This document shows positions 24,947 to 34,083 of a DNA stretch of 64,000 nucleotides, piece by piece. Made by a program: the position numbers and the translations under genes. Source of the stretch: Actinomycetes bacterium (GTDB lineage Bacteria; Actinomycetota; Actinomycetes; Propionibacteriales; Nocardioidaceae); contig JAEWOG010000051.1 of the NCBI GenBank assembly GCA_023460975.1, positions 11,301-75,300 on the forward strand, in the 5' to 3' direction. The notes under the pieces are model-generated. The model was not told where the DNA came from. It did not search any database and saw only the letters and a program-made list of their open reading frames with translations. How positions within the stretch are numbered: the first letter of the stretch is position 1; each line of letters starts with the position of its first letter.

Positions 24947-27900
24947 TCAGCTCCTGCGCGGTCGGAGCATGAACGCCCCGACGATCAGGGCCAGGAGCCC
25001 CGCCAGCAGCGCACCCATCAGGCCGATCGGCGCACCCGTGTCAGGCAGGGTGGCCACGACGACGCGCACCTTGTCGGCGTCGCCGACCTTGTCGCCGCCC
25101 GGCGTGAGACCCGTCGCGTTGGCGTGGTTGTCCACGCGGCCACGGTCACGGTCCTCGTCGGTGATCCGGTACGTCGCGGTGGCGACGACCTTCTCACCGG
25201 GCTTCAAGGTCCCGGCCTTGCCCGGCCACCGTTCGACGGCGATGTCCGAGAGGCCCTTGAGCTCGTCACGGACCTTCACGTCCGTGAGCGTGACGTTGCC
25301 GGTGTTCGTGACCACGAACCGGTAGCGGATCTGGTTGCCATCCACCGAACCGGTCTTCTCCAGCGTCAGAGCACCCGCCCCGGGGAGGGGGGAGTCCTCG
25401 TCGTCCGCGCTGACGACCTTCGTACCGAACGTGGTGTCCCCCGCGACGGTGGCCTCGTTGTGGACGTAGCCACGATCGATGTCAGCCTGGGTGAGGGTGT
25501 ACCACGCGGTGGCCTGCACCGACTGTCCCGGCGCGAGGACACCGACCTCCTGGGGCCAGGCGCCGTACGTGATCTCGCTCAGCCCCGGCAGGGCGTCGGT
25601 GATCGCGACCCCACGCAAGGTGGAGGTGCCGGTGTTGGTGACGGTGAAGGTGTACTTGATCCGGTCCCCTGCCACCGAGGCAGCGCCCTCGACGAGCTCC
25701 GCCTGCTTGAGCAGGTCGACTGAGGATCCCGGGGCAGTCGGCACGGTCTCGACGTCCGTGTCCGAGACCTGGCCACCCCGCGGCGGCGTGCCGGTGGTGG
25801 TCGCCGTGTTGTCCACCTTGCCGGCGTCCACGTCTGCCTGGGTCAGCACGTAGGTCGCGCTCGCCGTCACCGTCTGGCCGGGAGCAAGCGTCCCGACGGC
25901 GCCGGGCCACTCGCCGAAGGTGATCGCGGACAGGCCCGGGAGCGGGTCAGCCAGGGTCACGTTGGTGAGCGTCACGTTGCCCCGGTTGGTGACGGTGAAC
26001 GTGTACGTCACCTTGTCGCCTGCGACTCCGGTGGCGCCGGAGGCCAGGGCACCCGACTTGATCAGGTCAATGACCGGCAACTCGGTGACCGGGATGGTCT
26101 CCTCGTCGGTGTCGGTCACGTCCTCCCCGCCGGGCGGGGTACCCGTGGTCGTGACGGTGTTGTGCACGGCGCCAGCCTCCACATCGGCCTGCGTCAGCAC
26201 GTACGACGCGCTCGCCGTCACCGTCTGGCCGGGAGCAAGCGTCCCAGCCGCGCCGGGCCACTCGCCGTAGGTGATCTCCGACAGACCCGGCATCAGGTCG
26301 GCCAGGGTGACGCCGGTGAGCGTCACGTTGCCCGTGTTGGTGATGACGAACTGGTAGTTCACGCGGTCACCAGCGATGTGGGTTGCGCCCGGCGCGAGCG
26401 CACCGGTCTTGACCACGTCGATCCCGGGAACGCGCTCGACAGGGACGTTCTCCTCGTCAGTGTCGGTCACGTCCTCGCCCTGGGGCGGGGTACCGATGGT
26501 GGTCGCGGTGTTGTCCACGCCGCCGGCGTCGACGTCGGCCTGGGTCAGCACGTACGTCGCGCTCGCCGTCACCGTCTGGCCCGGAGCAAGCGTCCCGGCA
26601 GCACCCGGCCACGTGCCGAACGTGATGTCCGACAGACCCGGCATCGGGTCGTCGATCTCCACGTCGGTCAGCGTCACGTTGCCCGTGTTGGTCACCGTGA
26701 ACTCGTACGCCACCACGTCACCAGCGACTCCGGCCGCGTCATCGGCCAGAGCGCCGGTCTTGACGAGGTCGATGACCGCACGCTGCGGCACCTGGACGTC
26801 CTCCGTGTCCTCGTTCTCCACCGGCTCGCCGGTGGGCGGGGTGCCAGTCGCGGTGACCGTGTTGGCCACCTCGCCGGCATCGACATCGGCCTGCGTCAGG
26901 ACGTACGACGCGCTCGCCGTCACCGACTGCCCAGGAGCCAGCCGACCTTCAGCACCGGGCCACGTACCGAACGTGATGTCCGACAGACCCGGCATCGGGT
27001 CATCCAGCTCCACGTTGTTGAGGGTCACGTTGCCCGTGTTGGTCACCGTGAACTCGTAGGTGACCACGTCACCCGCAGCGCCCGTCGCACCAGCGGCGAG
27101 CCCGGCGGTCTTCACCACGTCGATGCGCGGACCTGCCTGGACCTGGACGTCCTCCTCGTCGGTGTCGGTCACGTCCTCGCCGCTCGGCGGGGTGCCGGTC
27201 GTCGTGACCGTGTTGTCGACCTCACCCGCGTCCACGTCGGCCTGCGTGAGCACGTACGTGGCCGACGCGGTCACCGACTGGCCCGGCTGAAGGCGACCAG
27301 CGGCACCCGGCCACGTGCCGAACGTGATGTCCGACAGACCCGGCATCGGGTCATCCAGCTCCACGCCGTTCAGCGTCACGTTGCCCGTGTTGGTCACCGT
27401 GAACTCGTACGTCACCACGTCACCAGCCACGCCGGCCGCGCCAGCAGCCAGGGCACCGGTCTTGAGGACGTGGATCGCGGGGGCACCCGCCACCGGCACT
27501 GTCTCCTCGTCGGTGTCGGTCACGTCCTCGCCGCTCGGCGGGGTGCCGGTCGTGGTGACCGTGTTGTCCACGCCGCCAGCGTTGACGTCGGCCTGGGTCA
27601 GCACGTACGTCGCCGAAGCGGTCACCGTCTGGCCGGGAGCAAGGGTCCCGGCAGCACCCGGCCACGTACCGAACGTGATGGATGACAGACCCGGCATCGG
27701 GTCGTCGAGCTCGACGTTGTTGAGCGTCACGTTGCCCGTGTTGGTCACCGTGAACTCGTACGTGACCACGTCACCAGCCACGCCGGCCGCGCCAGCAGCC
27801 AGACCGCCGGTCTTGACGACCTGGATGCGGGGGTCGCCAGCAACGGGGACGTTCTCGTCGTCCGTGTCGGTCACGTCCTCGCCCTGGGGCGGGGTGCCGG

Positions 27901-30739
27901 CGGTGGTCGCGGTGTTGTCCACGCCACCGGCGTCGACGTCGGCCTGAGTCAGCACGTACGTCGCCGACGCGGTGACCGACTGACCGGGAGCAAGCGTCCC
28001 GACAGCACCCGGCCACACGCCGAAGGTGATGTCCGACAGACCCGGCATCGGGTCGTCGATCTCCACATCGGTCAGCGTCACGTTGCCCGTGTTGGTCACC
28101 GTGAACGTGTAGTCGATCTCCGAACCCACCGCACCCGTCGCGCCGGGCGCCAGCGCGCCGGTCTTGACGAGGTCGATCACCGCACGCTGCGGCAGCGGAA
28201 CATCCTCGGTGTCCTCGTTCTCGACGGGCTCGCCGGTGGGCGGGGTGCCGGTCGCGGTGACCGTGTTGGCCACCTCGCCGGCGTTCACGTCGGCCTGCGT
28301 GAGCACGTACGTGGCCGACGCGGTCACGGACTGGCCCGGCTGGAGCCGACCAGCGGCACCGGGCCACGTACCGAAGGTGATCGTCGACAGACCCGGCATC
28401 GGGTCGTCCAACTCGACGTTGTTGAGGGTCACGTTGCCCGTGTTGGTCACCGTGAACTCGTACGTCACCACGTCACCGGCGACACCGGTAGCGCCAGCGG
28501 CGAGGCCAGCGGTCTTGACGACGTCGATGCGCGGACCCGCCTGGACCTGGACGTCCTCCTCGTCGGTGTCCGTCACGTCCTCGCCGCTCGGCGGGGTGCC
28601 GGTCGTGGTGACCGTGTTGGCCACCTCGCCGGCGTCGACATCGGCCTGCGTGAGCGCGTAGGTCGCCGACGCGGTCACCGACTGGCCAGGAGCCAGTCGG
28701 CCAGCGGCACCCGGCCACGTGCCGAACGTGATGGCCGACAGACCCGGCATCGGGTCATCCAGCTCCACGTCGGTCAGGGTCACGTTGCCCGTGTTGGTCA
28801 CCGTGAACTCATACGTCACCAGATCACCCGCAGCACCGGTCGCGCCAGCAGCCAGGGCACCGGTCTTGAGGACGTGGATCGCGGGGGCACCCGCCACCGG
28901 CACGTTCTCCTCGTCGGTGTCGGTCACGTCCTCGCCGCTCGGCGGGGTGCCGGCCGTGGTGACCGTGTTGTCCACGCCGCCAGCGTTGACGTCGGCCTGG
29001 GTCAGCACGTACGTCGCCGAAGCGGTCACCGACTGCCCGGGAGCAAGGGTCCCGGCAGCACCCGGCCACGTACCGAACGTGATGGCCGACAGACCCGGCA
29101 TCGGGTCGTCGAGCTCGACGCTGTTCAGGGTCACGTTGCCCGTGTTGGTCACCGTGAACTCATAGGTGACCACGTCACCAGCCACGCCGGCCGCGCCCGC
29201 AGGCAGCGCACCGGACTTGAGGACCTGGATGGCCGGGGCACCCGCCACCGGCACGTTCTCCTCGTCCGTGTCGGTCACGTCGGGACCGCCCGGGGGGTTG
29301 CCCGTCGCGGTGACCGTGTTGTCCACGCCACCAGCGTTCACATCAGCCTGCGTCAGCACGTACGTCGCCGAAGCCGTCACCGACTGCCCAGGAGCCAGTC
29401 GACCAGCGGCACCCGGCCACGTACCGAAGGTGATCGCCGACAGACCCGGCATCGGGTCATCGAGCTCGACGTTGGTCAGGGTCACGTTGCCCGTGTTGGT
29501 CACCGTGAAGTCGTACGTCACCACGTCACCCGCAGCACCGGTCGCGCCAGCAGCCAGGCCACCGGTCTTGACGACCTCGATGCTCGGCGAGGAGGTGATC
29601 GTGACGTCCGCGGGGTCCTCGTCCTCGACCGGGTCACCCGACGGGGGCTGGCCGGTGGCCGTGGCCGTGTTGTGCACGGTGCCAGCAGCGACATCCGCGG
29701 CAGTCAGCGTGTAGGTGGCCGTGGCGGTGACGGACTCCCCAGGGGCGAGCGTCCCGGGCGCGCCGGGCCAGTTCGAGTACGTGATGGCGCTCAGGCCGGG
29801 CTTCGGGTCGGAGACCGCGACGTCGGTGAGCGTGACCTGGCCCGTGTTGGTGACGGTGAAGCTGTAGTCGACCGTCGACCCGACGGCGGGCTCCTCGCCT
29901 GCGGACAGCTCACCCACCTTGTCGAGGGTGATCTCCGCGCAGTTGAGGTTCGCGACCTCGATCAGCGGCTGGGCAAGCCGGGTGAATCCACTGATGAAGT
30001 AGTCGCTGCCCTCGGTCGGGCCGGACACCTGGGTGATGTGATCGGTGAAGTCGATCAGACCCTGCCCGGTGAGGTTGTCGCTCAGACCGATCGGCACGAT
30101 GCGAGTCCCCGAGGCCTTGAGGGCGTTGGCCGAGGTCACCGCTCGCGTGATGGTGGTGACGTCGGTGGAGCTGCCCGGACCAGCAACGCCAGTGCCGCTG
30201 CGGTACTGGGTGGGGTTGCCGTCCGTGACGAACAACAGAGCGTCGTACGACTCAGAAGCAGCGGACACGGCGGCAAAGGCCGCGTCCCAGTTCGTTCCGC
30301 CGTTGCCGCTGACGGGGCGCGCGATGCCGTTGACGTGGTTGGTCAACGCCGTCACGCCGGCGGGCGTGAGGCTCGTCAGCGGGAAGGCCTCGTTGCTGGC
30401 CGCGCTCGTCGCCGGAGCGTACGAGGCGAAGTTGTGGATCGCGATCCGCACCGGGTAGCCGGACAGCGCGCTCAGCAGTTCCGCCACGGCCTCGCGCATG
30501 TCACCCAGCTGGTCAGCGGTGACCGAGTTGGACAGGTCGAGGCTGATCGCCAGATCGAGCTCGCACTGCGAGGGCATCGGCGGGTTCGCCGCGGGCGTCG
30601 TGGTCGACTGGACGGCAGACGCTCCGGTGGCAGTGGCCACCAGCAGGAAGAGGCTGCTGAGCAGGACGCTCAGCCACCTTCTGGCCCTGGGCGGCCGCGT
30701 ACCGATGCCGGGCGGCAGGTCACGGATGGATGCTGACAC
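24947..30739 (-). CDS. Giant VWA and DUF11-repeat surface protein with LPXTG anchor
   Basis: 1930 residues. Residues 1-42: signal peptide. Residues about 60-255: von Willebrand factor A domain with MIDAS Asp-Leu-Ser-Asn-Ser at 68-72, plus GGTNWD and FVTDGNPT. From about residue 266 come 14 DUF11-like beta-sandwich repeats of about 117 residues, each with a VVKTG-type start, FTVTNTGNVTL, DDPMPGLS and TASATYVLTQADV; the last is short and diverged. The end is LPDTGAPIG, a hydrophobic helix and RPRRS, a sortase signal. It is a wall-anchored stalk presenting a metal-dependent VWA adhesion domain (inference). The GTG has AGGAG upstream. The sortase gene is the next gene upstream. Confidence 0.9.
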   Translation of the reverse strand: MSASIRDLPPGIGTRPPRARRWLSVLLSSLFLLVATATGASAVQSTTTPAANPPMPSQCELDLAISLDLSNSVTADQLGDMREAVAELLSALSGYPVRIAIHNFASYAPATSAASNEAFPLTSLTPAGVTALTNHVNGIARPVSGNGGTNWDAAFAAVSAASESYDALLFVTDGNPTQYRSGTGVAGPGSSTDVTTITRAVTSANALKASGTRIVPIGLSDNLTGQGLIDFTDHITQVSGPTEGSDYFISGFTRLAQPLIEVANLNCAEITLDKVGELSAGEEPAVGSTVDYSFTVTNTGQVTLTDVAVSDPKPGLSAITYSNWPGAPGTLAPGESVTATATYTLTAADVAAGTVHNTATATGQPPSGDPVEDEDPADVTITSSPSIEVVKTGGLAAGATGAAGDVVTYDFTVTNTGNVTLTNVELDDPMPGLSAITFGTWPGAAGRLAPGQSVTASATYVLTQADVNAGGVDNTVTATGNPPGGPDVTDTDEENVPVAGAPAIQVLKSGALPAGAAGVAGDVVTYEFTVTNTGNVTLNSVELDDPMPGLSAITFGTWPGAAGTLAPGQSVTASATYVLTQADVNAGGVDNTVTTAGTPPSGEDVTDTDEENVPVAGAPAIHVLKTGALAAGATGAAGDLVTYEFTVTNTGNVTLTDVELDDPMPGLSAITFGTWPGAAGRLAPGQSVTASATYALTQADVDAGEVANTVTTTGTPPSGEDVTDTDEEDVQVQAGPRIDVVKTAGLAAGATGVAGDVVTYEFTVTNTGNVTLNNVELDDPMPGLSTITFGTWPGAAGRLQPGQSVTASATYVLTQADVNAGEVANTVTATGTPPTGEPVENEDTEDVPLPQRAVIDLVKTGALAPGATGAVGSEIDYTFTVTNTGNVTLTDVEIDDPMPGLSDITFGVWPGAVGTLAPGQSVTASATYVLTQADVDAGGVDNTATTAGTPPQGEDVTDTDDENVPVAGDPRIQVVKTGGLAAGAAGVAGDVVTYEFTVTNTGNVTLNNVELDDPMPGLSSITFGTWPGAAGTLAPGQTVTASATYVLTQADVNAGGVDNTVTTTGTPPSGEDVTDTDEETVPVAGAPAIHVLKTGALAAGAAGVAGDVVTYEFTVTNTGNVTLNGVELDDPMPGLSDITFGTWPGAAGRLQPGQSVTASATYVLTQADVDAGEVDNTVTTTGTPPSGEDVTDTDEEDVQVQAGPRIDVVKTAGLAAGATGAAGDVVTYEFTVTNTGNVTLNNVELDDPMPGLSDITFGTWPGAEGRLAPGQSVTASASYVLTQADVDAGEVANTVTATGTPPTGEPVENEDTEDVQVPQRAVIDLVKTGALADDAAGVAGDVVAYEFTVTNTGNVTLTDVEIDDPMPGLSDITFGTWPGAAGTLAPGQTVTASATYVLTQADVDAGGVDNTATTIGTPPQGEDVTDTDEENVPVERVPGIDVVKTGALAPGATHIAGDRVNYQFVITNTGNVTLTGVTLADLMPGLSEITYGEWPGAAGTLAPGQTVTASASYVLTQADVEAGAVHNTVTTTGTPPGGEDVTDTDEETIPVTELPVIDLIKSGALASGATGVAGDKVTYTFTVTNRGNVTLTNVTLADPLPGLSAITFGEWPGAVGTLAPGQTVTASATYVLTQADVDAGKVDNTATTTGTPPRGGQVSDTDVETVPTAPGSSVDLLKQAELVEGAASVAGDRIKYTFTVTNTGTSTLRGVAITDALPGLSEITYGAWPQEVGVLAPGQSVQATAWYTLTQADIDRGYVHNEATVAGDTTFGTKVVSADDEDSPLPGAGALTLEKTGSVDGNQIRYRFVVTNTGNVTLTDVKVRDELKGLSDIAVERWPGKAGTLKPGEKVVATATYRITDEDRDRGRVDNHANATGLTPGGDKVGDADKVRVVVATLPDTGAPIGLMGALLAGLLALIVGAFMLRPRRS
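26440..29239 (-). repeat. Duplicated four-repeat block inside the adhesin
   Basis: Repeats 3-6 (about 27830-29239) and 7-10 (about 26440-27830) follow the same order of repeat types: IQV-K, IHVLKTG, IDVVKTAG, and PQRAVIDLVKTG. The repeat period is 351 bp. This indicates a segmental duplication of about 1.4 kb inside the gene. Confidence 0.75.
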
Positions 30740-30854
30740 GGGATCACTCCTGAGAACGGTGTACGTACGGAGGCCTCGTGAGCCTCGCGACGCGAGCGTG
30801 GTTCGTCAGGAGTCGCCGCAATGCCGGTGCCCGGCAAACTTCACCCCAACTTTC

Positions 30855-30889
30855 ATCCCGGGATGAGGGCCGGGATGGAGGCTGGGATG
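30855..30889. repeat. Three GGGATG copies at 12-bp spacing
   Basis: GGGATG at 30860, 30872 and 30884, the first inside the palindrome ATCCCGGGAT (30855-30864). It lies between the sortase stop and the adhesin start. It could be an operator or a degenerate hairpin; the function is not known. Confidence 0.45.
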
Positions 30890-30897
30890 GGGCTGGA

Positions 30898-31557
30898 TCA
30901 GCGGCGGCGTACGTCGACCAGCACGCCCGTGACGACGTTGCGATCGTCGGTGTGGAAGATCTCCGCGCAGGTGATGAGCGTGATGAGGCGTTCGGTGGGT
31001 TCGCGGCCGCCTGCGTCGGGGTCGGGCACCGGTTGGAGGGGCCAGGAGGTGCCGAAGTCGACGCGGACGTCATCCCCGTTGCCGCGCAGCTCGTAGGTGT
31101 AGACCTTGGTGCGCGTCTCCACGACGACCTGGTCGCCCTGACGCAGGCTGAGGAAGTCCCGGAACGGCTCCCCCCGCGTCACCCGATGTCCCGCGAGGAC
31201 GACGTTGCCGACCTCGCCGGGCTTCGCGCCGTCAGGGAAGCGCCCGACAGAACGGGCCAGGGTGTCGTCGTCGAAGCCGAGCAGGATGGGCTTGACCCAG
31301 TCCTCCCCGAAGCGGGGGATCCGCAGCAGCGCCTCACCCGTGTCGGTCGGCGAGGGCTCGCGGCCCTCGTCCCACGCCTGCACGATCTCGTGCTGCATGC
31401 GCTCCTGCTCGCGACCGGCGACCACGTTGGTGCCGTACAACTCCCACCCGACGTAGCCGAGAACGCTCACCCCGAGCAGGACCAGGACCGCGCCGAGGAT
31501 CCGCACCACGCGGGCGCCTCGTCCGCGGCGCGTCGGAGTGGTGGTGTCGTGCGGCAC
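30898..31557 (-). CDS. Sortase, probably class E-like
   Basis: 219 residues from a GTG that has CACACT 7 nt upstream; an ATG at 31590 is an alternative. N-terminal basic stretch and one membrane helix (VVRILGAVLVLLGVSVLGYV). The sortase barrel has the catalytic His in NVVLAGHRVTRGEPF, the Cys in LITLITCAEIFHTDDRNVV, and the Arg in the same segment. It covalently attaches LPXTG-type proteins to the cell wall. It stands 158 nt upstream of the LPDTG adhesin on the same strand, its obvious substrate. A decayed relative lies at 40.2-40.6 kb. Confidence 0.88.
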   Translation of the reverse strand: MPHDTTTPTRRGRGARVVRILGAVLVLLGVSVLGYVGWELYGTNVVAGREQERMQHEIVQAWDEGREPSPTDTGEALLRIPRFGEDWVKPILLGFDDDTLARSVGRFPDGAKPGEVGNVVLAGHRVTRGEPFRDFLSLRQGDQVVVETRTKVYTYELRGNGDDVRVDFGTSWPLQPVPDPDAGGREPTERLITLITCAEIFHTDDRNVVTGVLVDVRRR

Positions 31558-31690
31558 GCGCGTCAGTGTGCCACCCGGTCGCCGCCCCATGACCACCAAT
31601 GCACGCCAGCGTGGCCGGGACCGGGCGAGGGCCTAACCTTGATCTCGGTCGGCGCTCGCCGGCCTCGAGGCGAAGGTGGAGACGCAGGGC

Positions 31691-33391
31691 ATGGCACGTG
31701 GGCAGAAGGGCGAGGCGACCGACTGGGTGAGCAGGGCGGCGGATGAGGCGATCCGTCACGCGGGAGAGGGCAAGCCCGTCACCTGCGCGTCCGGCGCATC
31801 CCCGTCGGGTCCGGTCCACCTGGGCAACCTGCGCGAATTCCTCACGGTCCACTTCGTCGCCGACGAACTGCGCCGCCGCGGCGTCGAGGTCCGTCACCTG
31901 CACAGCTGGGACGACTACGACCGCTTCCGCAAGGTCCCGGCCGGGGTTCCCGCCGAGTGGGCCGATCACATCGGGCGACCCCTGAGCGCCGTGCCGGACC
32001 CGTGGGAGTGCCACACCTCGTGGGCCGAGCACTACAAGGCCCCGCTGCAGGCCGCGCTGGCCGAGATGGGCGTCGAGATGGTCGAGGTCTCCCAGACCCA
32101 GATGTATCGCGCCGGGACCTACCGCGCCCAGATCCTCCAGGCGATCCGCCAGCGGAGCGAGATGGACGCCGTCCTGGACCGCTACCGCACCAAGAAGGCC
32201 GTCCCCGCCGATGCCCCCGAGGGCAACGAGTCCACCGCCGAGGAGGACGTCGTCGCGCAGGCGCCGGCCGCCGACGGCGAGGACCTGAGCCGCTTCCCGT
32301 TCAAGCCGTACTGCCGCAGCTGCGGGCGCGACACCGTGACCCTGACCGCGTACGACGACGAGAGCACCGACCTGGCCTACGACTGCACCGCGTGCGGGGA
32401 GTCGCACGTGACCAACGTGGCCACCCAGGACGAGGGCAAGCTCGTGTGGAAGATCGACTGGCCGATGCGCTGGGCCTTCGAGGGCGTCGACTTCGAGCCG
32501 GGCGGCGCCGACCACGCGACGCCGGGGTCCTCGTACACGGTCGGCAAGGACATCGTGAGGTTCTACGGGGCCGAGGCACCGAGCTTCGTGGCGTACGGCT
32601 TCGTCGGCTTCGCCGGCATGCAGAAGATGTCGTCCTCGACCGGCGGCGTCCCGACCGCAGCCGACGCGCTGCGCGTCCTCGAGCCGGGCATCCTGCGTTG
32701 GCTGTACGTGCGCCGCGCCCCCAAGCAGACCTTCGACATCGACTTCGGGCCCGAGGTCGTGCGCCTCTACGACGAGTGGGACGCGCTCACCAAGAAGGCC
32801 GCCGACCCCGCCAAGCGCGACGTGGCCGTGCTGGCGTGGGAGCGGGCCGCGGCCACTGCGGCGGGCCCGGTCGCGGTCAGCCCGGTCTCGGTCCCGTTCC
32901 GGACGCTCTCGTCGGTCTCCGACGTGACCGCCGGGTCGGCCGACCTGATCTCCGACGTCATCGGCTCCGTCGGCTTCCCGCACGACTCGGTCGCCGACCT
33001 CGAGCCGCGCCTCACCAAGGCGATGCAGTGGACCGCGGAGTTCGTGCCCGCCGAGGAGCGCACCACGGTCCGTACGGCTCCCGACACCGACCGGCTCGCC
33101 GCGCTCAGCGAGGCCGAGCAGCAGTGGCTCGACCTGCTCGTGGACAACCTTCCGGCCGACTTCACCCAGGACGCGGTGACGAGCATCGTGTACGGCGTGC
33201 CCAAGCTCGCCCGCGGGTTCGCGCTGGAGGACAAGCCGAGCGACGAGGTCAAGGCCGACCAGAAGGCCTTCTTCACCCTCCTCTACAACCTCCTCGTCGA
33301 CGCGGACCGCGGCCCGCGCCTGCCCACCCTCATCGTCGCGCTGGGCGCCGACAAGGTCCGCACGCTCGTGGGGCACGCCTCCGGGCGCTGA
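31691..33391 (+). CDS. lysS: Class I lysyl-tRNA synthetase
   Basis: 566 residues from the ATG; a GTG five codons earlier is an alternative. It charges tRNA-Lys. It is the archaeal-type, class I Rossmann enzyme: HIGH-like motif GPVHLGNLREF near residue 40 and KMSKS-like KMSSSTGG near 310. A zinc-ribbon-like pair, CRSCG and CTACG, lies between them. Most bacteria use the unrelated class II LysRS, but some actinobacteria, spirochaetes and alphaproteobacteria use this form. Whether this genome also has a class II enzyme cannot be seen here. Divergent from the sortase gene. Confidence 0.93.
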   Translation: MARGQKGEATDWVSRAADEAIRHAGEGKPVTCASGASPSGPVHLGNLREFLTVHFVADELRRRGVEVRHLHSWDDYDRFRKVPAGVPAEWADHIGRPLSAVPDPWECHTSWAEHYKAPLQAALAEMGVEMVEVSQTQMYRAGTYRAQILQAIRQRSEMDAVLDRYRTKKAVPADAPEGNESTAEEDVVAQAPAADGEDLSRFPFKPYCRSCGRDTVTLTAYDDESTDLAYDCTACGESHVTNVATQDEGKLVWKIDWPMRWAFEGVDFEPGGADHATPGSSYTVGKDIVRFYGAEAPSFVAYGFVGFAGMQKMSSSTGGVPTAADALRVLEPGILRWLYVRRAPKQTFDIDFGPEVVRLYDEWDALTKKAADPAKRDVAVLAWERAAATAAGPVAVSPVSVPFRTLSSVSDVTAGSADLISDVIGSVGFPHDSVADLEPRLTKAMQWTAEFVPAEERTTVRTAPDTDRLAALSEAEQQWLDLLVDNLPADFTQDAVTSIVYGVPKLARGFALEDKPSDEVKADQKAFFTLLYNLLVDADRGPRLPTLIVALGADKVRTLVGHASGR

Positions 33392-33425
33392 GGCCGAACC
33401 CGCCCCGCCGGGCCGACCGGCGCCC

Positions 33426-33431
33426 TAGGAT
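33426..33431 (+). promoter_or_regulatory. Putative leaderless -10 of the minimal kinase gene
   Basis: TAGGAT, 7 nt before the GTG at 33439. Confidence 0.5.
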
Positions 33432-33438
33432 CGACGAC

Positions 33439-34083
33439 GTGCAGCGGTTGCCCCGTTCGGGACACTCCGGGAGCTGGACAGCGGCGGCCTTCGCCGCGTG
33501 GTCCACCCTCCTGCTGCTCGCCGAGCCTGACCCCGGGCCCGCTCTGGTGGTCGTGCCGGTCGGCTTCGCGATCGGCGGCTGGCTCGTACGACGCCACGTC
33601 GCCGCCGGCGCCCCGCTGGTCCGCGGTGTCCAGGCGACGGGGCTGCTCATCGGGGCTCCCCACACCAACGCCTCCGGGCTGCTGCCTGCGCTGTGCGTGC
33701 GCGCGACCGGGATGCAGGTCGAGCTCGTCGGGGAACTGCCGGACGCCACGGGTCCGGCGCTGACCGTCCACCGCATCGTCCATGAGGCATTGGCCAACTC
33801 GGCCCGTCACTTCCCCGGCGCCCGGGTGCGGGTGAGACGCGAGGAGGGCGATGGCCAGGTGGCAGCACGGGGCAGCGGCAGCGGCGGACGGCCCGACGAA
33901 GGGATGGGCGGCGGCGCCGGGTTCGGCCTCAGCAGCCTTGCCGCGCGGGTGCGGCTGCGCGGCGGCACCCTGGAGGCCGGCCCGACCGCGACGGGCTTCG
34001 ACGTCGTCGCCACCCTGCCCGTACCGGCCTCCGTACCGATCGGGCAGACCGAGTCGCTGGCGGTGGCCGGGAGGACCGCATGA
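33439..34083 (+). CDS. Minimal histidine kinase-like ATPase without a phosphoacceptor domain
   Basis: 214 residues from the GTG. Two hydrophobic stretches (residues about 12-55), a short linker, then an HATPase_c domain with VHRIVHEALANSARH (N box) and GFGLSSLAARVRLRGG (G2 box). A HisKA_3 dimerisation domain with phosphoacceptor His is missing between membrane and ATPase parts, where NarL-type kinases have about 70 residues. Either the gene has been trimmed or the protein acts as an ATPase partner or phosphatase. The stop overlaps the response-regulator ATG (ATGA). Confidence 0.72.
   Translation: MQRLPRSGHSGSWTAAAFAAWSTLLLLAEPDPGPALVVVPVGFAIGGWLVRRHVAAGAPLVRGVQATGLLIGAPHTNASGLLPALCVRATGMQVELVGELPDATGPALTVHRIVHEALANSARHFPGARVRVRREEGDGQVAARGSGSGGRPDEGMGGGAGFGLSSLAARVRLRGGTLEAGPTATGFDVVATLPVPASVPIGQTESLAVAGRTA

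Noticed and set aside
26162..30736. Long plus-strand frames opposite the adhesin
   Set aside because: Repeats in the adhesin produce repeated His/Arg-rich shadows on the other strand; no signal or family is visible.
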